NCBI RefSeq assembly: GCF_001042475.2
Contig: NZ_LECW02000045.1
Span: 186,001-250,000 of the forward strand
Reading direction: 5' to 3'
Length of the DNA stretch: 64,000 nt
DNA from: Bacillus glycinifermentans
GTDB lineage: Bacteria > Bacillota > Bacilli > Bacillales > Bacillaceae
The position numbers were made by a program, and so were the translations under genes. Shown piece after piece: positions 16,258 to 24,351 of this stretch. How positions within the stretch are numbered: position 1 is the stretch's first letter; the number at the start of each line of letters is the position of its first letter. The notes below the pieces were generated by a model. That model did no database searches, was not told the origin of the DNA, and saw only the letters and a list, made by a program, of their open reading frames with translations.

Positions 16258-18492
16258 TCAGTCTAACTCCACTTTATAGAGAGTCTGGTTTCCTCCCGGT
16301 CCGATTGCTTGTGATTTGCTCGTTGAAGACGAGCCGTTCCACTTGCTCTCGGAAATCTTTTTGCCGTGCTTTTTAATCCAATTTGTAATGTCAGAGCTTT
16401 GCATTCCTTTGTCATCGCCGATCAGGAAGTATTTGACTTCGCCGTTTTTGACGAGCTTTTCGAGCTTGTTCACGGTCAAAATCGGGTCGCTGCCGGAAAA
16501 TCCGCCCATCGCCATCACCGCTTTGCCGGTTTTGATGATGTAAGATTGAGCAGAAGTTGCGCTGGAGACTGCAAATAAGTATTTTTCTCCGGTATTGTTC
16601 TTTTCCAGGTATGACAGGAGGGCTTCATTGACTGATTCGCCGCCGCCCATTCCGCCTGATCTCATTTGCTTTTTCTGATCAGAGCTGCTGCCTTGCTGGG
16701 TTTGATCGTTTTGGCCGGCGCTGCTGCCGGCGCTGTCATTGTCCTGCCCGTTTTGGCCGGAATTCATGTCAGGCGGTGCGCCATTGCCGCTTTGGCTGCT
16801 GTCTGACTGGCCTTCCTGGCCGTCAAATCCCGGAGGTCCGTAACCGTTTTTCATTTGCATCTTGCCGCCGGCTCCTCCAAACGATTGCGCCGATTTAGGC
16901 CCGGCTTGCGGGATCATGCCGTTCACTCCGTCAGCGAGAGTCACCGTCGTCCAGTAGAAAGGACCGATCAGCATGCCGAGAAGCGCTGCAAGCGAAACGT
17001 AGTAGCTGAATGACTTTCCTTTTTTGGCAAAGAAGAAGAGAAGACAGCTTGTGCCGATTCCGAAAGCGCCGATGAGAATGCTCCAGCCGATTCCGATGTC
17101 GCTGAGATAAGGGCTGAAGATATATAATTCAAACGCGGTTGTCAGCAAAACGCCGATTGGCAAAAGCCATTTTTTCCAGCCGCTTTCTTCCTGATAAAGT
17201 CGAACAAGTGCCGTCCAACCCGCACCTGACAAGGCTGCAATCGGTGCCGCCAGCATGATCAGGTAGTAGTGGTGGAAGAATCCGGCGATGCTGAAGAAGG
17301 CAGCGACAGGGACAAGCCACATCGTCCAGAAAATCGTTTCATTCGTTGTATCATTGAATTTTCTTTGACCGCGAAGACCTGTGATCAGTAAGCCGATGAT
17401 GCCGAACAATACAAACGGAATCAGCCAGCTTGCCTGACCTGAAAGCTCAGATTGGAACAATCTCAGAGGTCCCGGTGTACCTGTGCCGAAAGAGCCTGCA
17501 CCGTTGCCCCCGCCTCCGGGACCGCCGCCGCCTTTTTGAACATCGCCCGTCTGGCCGCCCGGACCGCCTGAAGGCATTTCGCCGCCGCTTGGCGGAGTCA
17601 TCTGTCCGTTTGAGGAAGATGAACTGCTACTGGACGTGCCGCTTTGCTGCTCTTGGTTCGATTTCTTTTGTGTTTGATCGGAAGCTGCTTTGCCCCCGCC
17701 TGCTCCGGACTGTCCCGTCAGACGCTGGACTCCGTTGTAGCCGAAGGCGAGCTCCAGGACAGAGTTCGTCTGGCTGCTGCCAATATAAGGCCGCGAGCTT
17801 TCCGGCTGGCTGTCAACGACGACTGCCCATGATACGGAAACCGCCGCAAGAACGATGACCGATGTAATCAGAGACACAATTTTTTTGCGAATCGTCGTCT
17901 TTGCTGCAAACAGATAAAACAGCATAAATGCAGGTAACACCATGTACGCTTGCAGCATCTTGACGTTAAAGCCGACACCGACCATGAAGAAGGATGCGAG
18001 CAGCCACGATATTTTTCCTGTGCGGACTGCTTTAAACAGCATCCATGTTGCAATCATCAAACAAAGGACGAGAATGCTGTCGACATTGTTTGTATGGCTG
18101 ACAGCAACGGCAATCGGTGTACACGCCATAACGAGTGCGGAAATTCTTGCTGCCGCTTTTCCGAAAGTAGGTTTTACAATGAAGTAGAGCAGTGCTACGG
18201 AAACGACTTCCGCAATTCCTTCGGGAAGCACAACGCTCCAGCCGTGCACGCCGAACACAAGCGCGAAAAGCGTCTGTACCCATAGTGCGACCGGCGGTTT
18301 ATCGACGGTTACAAAACCTCCCGGATCAAAAGAAGCATAAAAGAAGTTGTGAAAGCTTTGCGTCATACTCGTAACGGCTGCCGTGTAGTAGGCGTTGTCT
18401 GTATCGCTGTTCCAGATGCCGTACAGGTTGAGCGCTGCGGATAATAAGAGAATGAGAACTAGGAATATATCAATTTTCCTTTTCTTTATCAT
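16258..18492 (-). CDS. ykcB: YkcB-like GT-C membrane glycosyltransferase (PMT/ArnT type)
   Basis: This 744-residue membrane enzyme probably moves a sugar from undecaprenyl phosphate onto an envelope polymer outside the cell. The first extracytoplasmic loop has the GT-C signature SDTDNAYYTAAV and PGGFVTVDKPPVALW. About ten helices follow. Two long Gly/Ser/Gln/Asn-rich segments (roughly residues 260-345 and 550-620) contain homopolymeric Ser and Gly runs and are predicted to be extracellular. The C-terminal domain ends in a globular part with VMAMGGFSGSDPILTVNKLE, typical of YkcB/YycA. GAGGTG precedes the ATG. It is the first gene of the operon. Confidence 0.85.
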   Translation of the reverse strand: MIKKRKIDIFLVLILLLSAALNLYGIWNSDTDNAYYTAAVTSMTQSFHNFFYASFDPGGFVTVDKPPVALWVQTLFALVFGVHGWSVVLPEGIAEVVSVALLYFIVKPTFGKAAARISALVMACTPIAVAVSHTNNVDSILVLCLMIATWMLFKAVRTGKISWLLASFFMVGVGFNVKMLQAYMVLPAFMLFYLFAAKTTIRKKIVSLITSVIVLAAVSVSWAVVVDSQPESSRPYIGSSQTNSVLELAFGYNGVQRLTGQSGAGGGKAASDQTQKKSNQEQQSGTSSSSSSSSNGQMTPPSGGEMPSGGPGGQTGDVQKGGGGPGGGGNGAGSFGTGTPGPLRLFQSELSGQASWLIPFVLFGIIGLLITGLRGQRKFNDTTNETIFWTMWLVPVAAFFSIAGFFHHYYLIMLAAPIAALSGAGWTALVRLYQEESGWKKWLLPIGVLLTTAFELYIFSPYLSDIGIGWSILIGAFGIGTSCLLFFFAKKGKSFSYYVSLAALLGMLIGPFYWTTVTLADGVNGMIPQAGPKSAQSFGGAGGKMQMKNGYGPPGFDGQEGQSDSSQSGNGAPPDMNSGQNGQDNDSAGSSAGQNDQTQQGSSSDQKKQMRSGGMGGGESVNEALLSYLEKNNTGEKYLFAVSSATSAQSYIIKTGKAVMAMGGFSGSDPILTVNKLEKLVKNGEVKYFLIGDDKGMQSSDITNWIKKHGKKISESKWNGSSSTSKSQAIGPGGNQTLYKVELD

Positions 18493-18516
18493 GATTCGAT
18501 CACCTCACTAACAAGC

Positions 18517-18548
18517 ATTATAGAAGCCAAATATGATCAAACTATGAA
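18517..18548 (-). promoter_or_regulatory. ykcB promoter with 11-bp direct repeats
   Basis: On the minus strand a perfect -10 TATAAT (18517-18522) lacks a good -35. In the -35 region two copies of a TTCATA/ATCATA element begin 11 bases apart. One-helical-turn direct repeats over a poor -35 are typical of OmpR-family response regulator sites. Confidence 0.4.
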
Positions 18549-18578
18549 CAAATCAAGAAGGATTTTTAAAAGAGGACA

Positions 18579-18612
18579 TAAAAAAAGCCATACCTGATAT
18601 CAGGTATGGCTT
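18579..18612 (-). terminator. Terminator of the MetE-like gene
   Basis: A perfect palindrome, AAGCCATACCTGAT and its complement, spans 18585-18612; the minus-strand transcript then meets a run of T residues. Confidence 0.9.
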
Positions 18613-18623
18613 GAAACATGTCA

Positions 18624-19754
18624 TTATTTCCAAACGTCTTCGGCAATTTCGATCACATGACGCAGTTTTTCCCACTGCTGTTCTTCGGTCAGCAGGTTGC
18701 CCTCTTCCGTTGAAGCAAAGCCGCACTGCGGGCTTAAGCACAGCTGGTTCAGATCGGCATAGCGGGACGCCTCTTCAATGCGCCGCTTAATATCATCCGG
18801 GTTTTCAAGCTCGCCGAATTTAGATGTAATTAAACCGAGGACGATTTGCAGGTCTTTCCGTTTCACGAAGCGAAGCGGTTCGAAGCCGCCGGAGCGCTCG
18901 TCATCGAATTCAAGGAAGAGCCCGTCAAGGTTCAGTCCGTCGAAAATCGTTTCAGCCGCAGCGTCGTATCCGCCTTCTGCCACCCATGTTGACTGGAAGT
19001 TTCCGCGGCAAATATGCATTGTGACAGTCAAATCATCGGGACGTCCTTCGATTGCTTCGTTGATCGTATTGGCGAAGGACTGGCGCAGCTCATCAGGCTG
19101 GCGGCCGAACGCCTTGATTTGCTCATGTCCCTTTTCTGAGAAAAATACGGACCAGGCCGTATCATCAAGCTGCAAATAGCGGCAGCCGGCATCATAGAAC
19201 GCGCGGATCGCTTTTTTGTAAGCCTGCGCCACATCGTGATGGAACTCATCAAGATCCTCGTACGGACTTTCTTCCAGCTTTCCTCTGAAAAACAGCATAT
19301 TCGGGCTAGGGATCGTCATTTTCGGTGTATGCGTTCCTGCAATACTATGAAGAAACTTATAATCTTCCAGCATCGGATGGTTTGTAAAGTCGACTTTGCT
19401 GGTTACTTTAATACCGCGCGGTTTCGTCACGACATTGTGAAATTGAATTCCTTTGTCCGCTACAAAGCCTTCAACACCGTCAAGACCTTCGAGAAAATCG
19501 AAATGCCACCATGAGCGGCGGAATTCGCCGTCCGTTACGGCTTTCAGGCCGATTTCTTTTTGTTTTTCGACAATGCGCTTGATCTCTTCGTTTTCGACTT
19601 CGCGCAATTGTTCCGCGGTAATTTCGCCGTTTGCTTTTTGCAGGCGCGCTTTTTTAACAGGCTCAGACCTGAGCAGGCTGCCCACCTGATCCGCCCTGAA
19701 CGGTCCTATTTTTCTTCCTGGCGTTTGCTGCAATACATCGGTTGATTGTGTCAT
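18624..19754 (-). CDS. yxjG: MetE C-terminal-domain-like methionine synthase, YxjG/YxjH family
   Basis: The 376-residue cytoplasmic protein matches only the catalytic C-terminal half of cobalamin-independent methionine synthase. The zinc ligands are visible: HxC in TMHICRGNF near residue 250, a Glu in LFLEFDDE and Cys in SPQCGFAST near residue 348. It is expected to transfer a methyl group to homocysteine or a related thiol; the methyl donor is not settled. B. subtilis carries two tandem copies, yxjG and yxjH, each with an S-box; here there is one. GAGGG lies before the ATG, and a SAM riboswitch with terminator lies upstream. Confidence 0.88.
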   Translation of the reverse strand: MTQSTDVLQQTPGRKIGPFRADQVGSLLRSEPVKKARLQKANGEITAEQLREVENEEIKRIVEKQKEIGLKAVTDGEFRRSWWHFDFLEGLDGVEGFVADKGIQFHNVVTKPRGIKVTSKVDFTNHPMLEDYKFLHSIAGTHTPKMTIPSPNMLFFRGKLEESPYEDLDEFHHDVAQAYKKAIRAFYDAGCRYLQLDDTAWSVFFSEKGHEQIKAFGRQPDELRQSFANTINEAIEGRPDDLTVTMHICRGNFQSTWVAEGGYDAAAETIFDGLNLDGLFLEFDDERSGGFEPLRFVKRKDLQIVLGLITSKFGELENPDDIKRRIEEASRYADLNQLCLSPQCGFASTEEGNLLTEEQQWEKLRHVIEIAEDVWK

Positions 19755-19781
19755 GCTTCATCCCTCTTTCTGAATTAACAT

Positions 19782-19936
19782 AAAAAAGCTCTTCCCGATA
19801 AGGAAGAGCTTGGCAGACAATCTCCTCCTTATCTTCAAGAGCACAGCCGTACTCTTAAGGAATTAGCACCATTCTGTCAAAAAGACAGCGGTTGCCGGGC
19901 TTCACAGGGCCAGTCCCTCCACCACTCTTGATAAGG
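19782..19936 (-). ncRNA. SAM-I (S-box) riboswitch with terminator
   Basis: On the minus strand CTTATC (19930-19935) and GATAAG (19828-19833) form P1. Between them are the conserved S-box pieces AGAGTGGTGGAGGGACTGGC, GAAGCCCGGCAACC and GGTGCTAATTCC. An intrinsic terminator (stem AAGCTCTTCC with GGAAGAGCTT, 19782-19811) ends just before the ribosome site of the MetE-like gene. High SAM should stop transcription. Confidence 0.96.
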
Positions 19937-19970
19937 AAAACCTTTTTATGCGATTTTTATAATAATTTTA

Positions 19971-19998
19971 ATATTAATACTTTTTGCGAAAATGTCAA
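19971..19998 (-). promoter_or_regulatory. Sigma-A promoter of the SAM riboswitch leader
   Basis: On the minus strand a perfect -35 TTGACA (19993-19998) and a -10 TAATAT (19971-19976) are 16 bases apart, about 30 bases before the aptamer. Confidence 0.7.
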
Positions 19999-20207
19999 TG
20001 GGTTTTGATATTTATCGCTAAGAACGCGATTTATTCCTCAAGCTTATGCCCAGCCGCTTTGAAACAAACCCTGCCGAAATACGGTTTCATTTTAATAAGA
20101 TCGAATTTTTTTATTGAAATGAAAACTTTTTCACGGGGCTGTCAGTCTTACATGTGTACCCGTTTTGAAAATGGGTAATATAACAATGAAATGAAAAAGG
20201 AGGCCAT

Positions 20208-20894
20208 ATGATGAACAGCAAACCGTTTTTCAAAGCAGCGGCGATCATGCTCTCAGGGCTATTAATGCTGATGTTGTACAGCGGAGCGGCGATTCCTTCG
20301 GCTCAAGCGGCGAACGGGACAAAACCGGTGGTGACGAGCCATACATACAAAAACGTGAAGGAATTGAAGTACCCGCAGGTTAAAAACGTTGGCAGCAGAT
20401 CTCTGCAAAACAAAATCAACAAAGACTTTAAAAACTATATTGACCAATCCTACAAAGACTATCTGAAAAACAAAAAAGACGGCCAACAGCACGGGTACCA
20501 AACGGCATACCAAACGTCTTTTGACGTCAAACATCTGACCGGCAAAAAGATCAGCATCCTGACGAAAAACTACGTGTACTCCGGCGGGGCGCACGGCAAT
20601 ACAGCCGTCCGCTCGTTCAACTACGATTTAAAATCAAAAAAACGCGTCTATCTGACAGACGTATTAAACAAAAAATCAAAAATCGATAAAACGAGAACAT
20701 ACATTTACAAGTACATTCAAAAGCATCAGGACACGTTTTTCCCGGATGTGAAGAAAAAAGACATCGTCCTTCTTCAAAACACGGCATTCCACTTTACAAA
20801 AGACGGGATTGCGATCGTGTTCCAGCAATATGACGTCGCACCTTATGTCGCCGGAAACCCGGTTGTTGCCATTCCGAAAACGGTGTATCAATAA
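20208..20894 (+). CDS. Secreted DUF4163/DUF3298 protein, RsiV-like
   Basis: The 228-residue protein has a Sec signal peptide cut after about residue 34 (IPSAQAANG). The mature part is basic and matches the DUF4163-DUF3298 pair found in the extracellular part of the anti-sigma factor RsiV and in the deacetylase PdaC; the motif NYVYSGGAHGNT is typical. In RsiV this domain binds lysozyme, but here there is no membrane anchor or sigma-binding domain, so the partner is unknown. AAGGAGG precedes the start; ATG at 20208 or 20211 are equivalent choices. An imperfect palindrome ACCC-GTTTT/AAAAT-GGGT lies at 20158-20176. It is a single-gene unit. Confidence 0.78.
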   Translation: MMNSKPFFKAAAIMLSGLLMLMLYSGAAIPSAQAANGTKPVVTSHTYKNVKELKYPQVKNVGSRSLQNKINKDFKNYIDQSYKDYLKNKKDGQQHGYQTAYQTSFDVKHLTGKKISILTKNYVYSGGAHGNTAVRSFNYDLKSKKRVYLTDVLNKKSKIDKTRTYIYKYIQKHQDTFFPDVKKKDIVLLQNTAFHFTKDGIAIVFQQYDVAPYVAGNPVVAIPKTVYQ

Positions 20895-20901
20895 ATGACA
20901 G

Positions 20902-20924
20902 CCCCTGTTTCGCAGGGGTTTTTG
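20902..20924 (+). terminator. Terminator of the DUF3298 gene
   Basis: CCCCTG and CAGGGG flank TTTCG, followed by TTTTTG. Confidence 0.85.
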
Positions 20925-20992
20925 TTTTGAGGAGAGAAGGTATGAGGAGGTTTTGGAAGCCCTTTCACAAAACGGTAACTGACGGGCATGAT

Positions 20993-21523
20993 TCAGCCCG
21001 CTGTCAGTCTGCAGATTTTTTCTAAATCAAACAGTTCGGAGACGTGGAAGATGCACTGCTGTCCGCTGATGATCTGGTATCGCTTAAAAACGTATTCCCT
21101 GTCTGTTGCAACAGGCACAAGGTGTGTAAAGTGTTTCCCAAGGGACTCACCGGTGCTGAAGATTTCACGCCTTGACTCCAGTTCGGAAATGATTTTGCCG
21201 ATGGGGAGCCGTTCTTCTTTCAGATATCGTTTAACGGCGTGCGGCAATGCATTTGTTTTGACATAGACATAGTTAAATGACAAATAATCATCGCCCCGTT
21301 TCAATGAGGAGGTCCTGAATAAAATCTTATCATCAGGCTGAAACAGCTTTGCTTCCTCAGCGGACAGATGATCGTAATCGACATAGGCCTGCCGGAAAAC
21401 TTCAATATCAACCTTGCCGCCTATCAATGTTTCGATTGCCTTGGTTGTTGAACCATCCGTTTTGGTCAGCATCTCTTTCACAAGGGAAGTAAGCGATTCA
21501 GGCAAAACTTTGCTCATTTCCAA
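20993..21523 (-). CDS. Chorismate pyruvate-lyase/UTRA-fold (DUF98-like) protein
   Basis: The 176-residue cytoplasmic protein resembles the DUF98 group of UbiC-like chorismate lyases, which share a fold with UTRA ligand domains. Supporting segments are TDGSTTKAIETLIGGKVDIEVF, LLFRTSSLKRG-like strand pairs and ERLPIGKIISELESRREI (family pattern rPIGklL...t.REi). It has no DNA-binding domain. Translation starts at a TTG, chosen because GGAGG lies eight bases before it; an ATG two codons later is farther away. It stands alone and convergent to the DUF3298 gene. The function is not established and the family call is from pattern only. Confidence 0.5.
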   Translation of the reverse strand: MEMSKVLPESLTSLVKEMLTKTDGSTTKAIETLIGGKVDIEVFRQAYVDYDHLSAEEAKLFQPDDKILFRTSSLKRGDDYLSFNYVYVKTNALPHAVKRYLKEERLPIGKIISELESRREIFSTGESLGKHFTHLVPVATDREYVFKRYQIISGQQCIFHVSELFDLEKICRLTAG

Positions 21524-21697
21524 TTATGGCACCTCCACACAAAGATAGAATATTTTGAAAACTTGTACTATACATTATCACAGGGAGGGTGGTTTGTCTA
21601 GAAAAAAAAGTTAAAATTTATCTTATTTTTACAAAAAGCGGGGAAGAGGTATAGGAGAGATGAAGGCTGCAAATCTCTCCGTAACAAAATGTGAATA

Positions 21698-22672
21698 TTA
21701 AGTGGTTTCACCTTCCAGAACCTTAACAGGCAAGTAGGTTTCAAGCGGCAAATCGTTAAAATCACCATCGACCGCTTTTAGCAGGATATCGATTGCTTTT
21801 TGCGATATTGATTGAATAGGCTGCTGGATGGTTGTTAAAGAAGGGAGCAGCGACTGAACCGTTTCCGTTCCATCGTAACCGATCACTTTTAAGCGGCTGG
21901 GAATATCTTTGCCGCGTTTTTTGGCTTCAGTCAAGACGGCAGCAGCTATAAGGTCGTCACTGGCAAAAATGCCGTCGGCATTAGGTTGTTCATCAAAGAG
22001 CCTTGAGATACATTCTTGATAATTTTGATGAAAAGGAACTTCATATGTAACAGGCTGCCTTCCGTGTTCTTTCATGATGTCTTCATATGCTTTTCTCCTA
22101 AGATTTGCAGGTGTTTCAAGCTCGAGCGGTCCATTAATATGGACAATGTGCTTGCATCCTTTTCCGAGCAGCAATTCTGTCGCCTTTTTTCCGCCGGCAT
22201 AGTTGTCTGATCCCACTACCGGGATATGATTGGATAAATAGTGATCGATTGCGACAATCGGAAGGTTTTGTTTGTGATAATCTAAAATGCCCCTGTTAAA
22301 CGTTACGGCGATAACGCCGTCAACCTGATTTCGTATCAGCATTTCCAAATATTTTTCTTCTTTATCCTTGCGGTTTAAACTGTTGCAAAGAAGAAGTTTA
22401 TACCCTTTTTGTGTGCAAATGCTTTCAATATGAAAGGCCAGTTCCCCGAAGAAAGGATTGCTGGAGTTCGGAATAATGAGGCCTATTAAATTTGTGCGTT
22501 TTCGGAATAAAGAGCGGGCAAGGTCGTTTGGGAAATAGTTAATTTCTTCCATCGCCTTGTACACTCTTTCTTTTGTTTTTTCGCTGATATAACCGCGGTT
22601 ATTCAGTACCCGTGAAACGGTGGTTGATGAAACACCTGCTATTTTTGCAACATCGTGAATGTTAGGCTTCAT
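21698..22672 (-). CDS. LacI-family repressor of the sucrose/fructan locus
   Basis: The 324-residue regulator has an N-terminal LacI helix-turn-helix (IHDVAKIAGVSSTTVSRVLNN, hinge with PNDLARSL) and a periplasmic-binding-protein-like sugar domain. The frame is open to 22717, but the start at 22672 is chosen because MKPNIHDVA is the canonical family start and AGGGGGC precedes it. It is divergent from a permease-GH32-fructokinase operon and is inferred to repress it. The perfect 18-bp palindrome between them is its probable operator. It resembles ScrR/SacR-type regulators; the inducer is probably sucrose, fructose or a phosphorylated form. Confidence 0.85.
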   Translation of the reverse strand: MKPNIHDVAKIAGVSSTTVSRVLNNRGYISEKTKERVYKAMEEINYFPNDLARSLFRKRTNLIGLIIPNSSNPFFGELAFHIESICTQKGYKLLLCNSLNRKDKEEKYLEMLIRNQVDGVIAVTFNRGILDYHKQNLPIVAIDHYLSNHIPVVGSDNYAGGKKATELLLGKGCKHIVHINGPLELETPANLRRKAYEDIMKEHGRQPVTYEVPFHQNYQECISRLFDEQPNADGIFASDDLIAAAVLTEAKKRGKDIPSRLKVIGYDGTETVQSLLPSLTTIQQPIQSISQKAIDILLKAVDGDFNDLPLETYLPVKVLEGETT

Positions 22673-22804
22673 GACCTTGCCCCCTGTGTTATTGAAATGG
22701 CTTACAATTCTCATCACGCACTTATTTTAGAGAATTGAACCGCTATGTGCAAGGGTTTTCCATGTATCTCCGCGAGGCCTTATTTGTCACCTTTGTAAAA
22801 ATAC

Positions 22805-22863
22805 ATGTCAACCGGTTGACATATGAAACCGGTTGACATAAAATTCATTTGAAAGCGCTTTTA
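22805..22863 (+). promoter_or_regulatory. Operator, sigma-A promoter and cre of the sucrose/fructan operon
   Basis: ATGTCAACCGGTTGACAT (22805-22822) is a perfect LacI-type palindrome with central CpG. Its right half contains a -35 TTGACA (22816-22821); a -10 TAAAAT (22839-22844) follows after 17 bases, and the spacer holds a second right half-site (ACCGGTTGACAT, 22828-22839). TGAAAGCGCTTTTA (22850-22863), a cre with one deviation, lies at the start point. The left half also holds TTGACA for the divergent repressor gene. Confidence 0.85.
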
Positions 22864-23100
22864 AATTTTGTTGGAACGATGGATTAAGGTGAAAAAAGTG
22901 GCTGGCGTGGAAACGTCCATGTGAAAAACGGCTTTTTAAGAAAGCGTTTTCGCATGCAGGCTGTCCAGGACAATTCAAAGCTGGCGACATGTTAAACATT
23001 CGTCTTTTCGTGTAAAGAAAGGCGCCCGAACATGCGGAACGGCGGAACAAATTCAAATACAGGCAATGGATTCCAAATAATGGTCAAGGGAGCAGTGAAA

Positions 23101-24336
23101 ATGAAAGGCTCAAAAATTCTGTATTGGAAGCTAAGCGCTTATTTTTTCTTTTTCTTTTTTACTTGGTCTTCCAGCTATTCTTTGTTTGCGATTTGGTTAG
23201 GGCAAGAAATCAATTTGAACGGGTCTGCGACGGGCATTATCTTTTCTGTAAACGCTATCTTTACCTTGTGCATGCAGCCTTTGTACGGTTTTATCTCTGA
23301 TAAGCTCGGGCTGAAGAAAAACATATTATTTATGATCAGTTTGCTTCTCGTATTTACGGGGCCCTTTTATATTTTCGTCTACGGACCGCTTTTGCAATAC
23401 AATGTCTTTCTTGGGGCTATCGTCGGCGGAATTTATTTGGGAACTGCTTTTCTCGCCGGAATCGGCGCGATTGAAACTTTTATTGAAAAGGTCAGCCGCA
23501 AATATCAATTTGAATATGGAAGAACAAGGATGTGGGGTTCCCTTGGCTGGGCTGCGGCGACATTTTTTGCAGGTCAGCTGTTCAATATCGATCCGAATAT
23601 CAACTTCTGGGTTGCGTCCGTTTCAGCAGTCATATTGGTGGTCATTATTGTTTCCGTAAAAATTGAGATGACAGATAATGAAAAGGAAAGAGCAGACTCG
23701 GTCAGATTAAAAGACGTCGGAGGGCTGTTTCTCTTAAAAGACTTCTGGTTTTTGATGTTGTACGTGATCGGCGTAACATGTGTATACGGCGTCTATGACC
23801 AGCAGTTCCCGCTTTACTACGCTTCCTTGTTTCCGACTCCGGCCTTGGGAAACCAAATATTTGGATACCTTAACTCATTCCAAGTATTCATTGAAGCGGG
23901 CATGATGTTTCTTGCACCTTTCATCGTCAATAAGCTCGGCCCAAAAAAAAGTTTGATTTTATCGGGGCTTTTAATGGCATTCCGCATTATCGGCTCCGGA
24001 CTTGTCAGCGGACCGGTCGGAATTTCATCGATGAAACTCATTCATGCTTTAGAATTGCCGATTATGCTGATTGCGATGTTTAAATATTTGGCGACTAATT
24101 TTGATACTCGTCTTTCATCCGTTCTTTATCTTGTCGGCTTTCAATTCGCATCCCAAGTAGGCACGTCGATTTTTTCGCCGCTTGCAGGAGGTTTATACGA
24201 CAGCGTCGGATTTCGCCAGACTTATCTCATCATGGGAACAATGGTCCTTTGTTTCACCATTATTTCGATTTTCACCTTGCTAGACTCAAAGAAAGACATT
24301 AAATTTTCTCAAAGTTTACAAAGAAAGCATATATAA
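23101..24336 (+). CDS. MFS oligosaccharide:proton symporter (LacY/RafB family)
   Basis: This 411-residue permease has about twelve hydrophobic segments and reads as the oligosaccharide:H+ symporter family that includes sucrose (CscB), raffinose (RafB) and lactose permeases; typical stretches are LYGFISDKLGLKKNI between helices 2 and 3 and EYGRTRMWGSLGWA. The start at 23101 is chosen because GGGAG lies eight bases ahead; an open frame reaches 23032 without a better site. It begins an operon with a GH32 hydrolase and a fructokinase, so uptake of unphosphorylated sucrose or fructo-oligosaccharides is the likely role. Confidence 0.85.
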   Translation: MKGSKILYWKLSAYFFFFFFTWSSSYSLFAIWLGQEINLNGSATGIIFSVNAIFTLCMQPLYGFISDKLGLKKNILFMISLLLVFTGPFYIFVYGPLLQYNVFLGAIVGGIYLGTAFLAGIGAIETFIEKVSRKYQFEYGRTRMWGSLGWAAATFFAGQLFNIDPNINFWVASVSAVILVVIIVSVKIEMTDNEKERADSVRLKDVGGLFLLKDFWFLMLYVIGVTCVYGVYDQQFPLYYASLFPTPALGNQIFGYLNSFQVFIEAGMMFLAPFIVNKLGPKKSLILSGLLMAFRIIGSGLVSGPVGISSMKLIHALELPIMLIAMFKYLATNFDTRLSSVLYLVGFQFASQVGTSIFSPLAGGLYDSVGFRQTYLIMGTMVLCFTIISIFTLLDSKKDIKFSQSLQRKHI

Positions 24337-24351
24337 GAGAGGGTGTCACAG

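Noticed and set aside
16366..18375. Long plus-strand and minus-strand shadow frames within ykcB
   Set aside because: They are open only because of the biased codon use of ykcB and carry no start signals or domain patterns.
20119..20145. ECF sigma promoter (TGAAAAC...GTC) before the DUF3298 gene
   Set aside because: The spacing between the AAC and GTC elements is about 14 bases, too short for the Bacillus ECF consensus.
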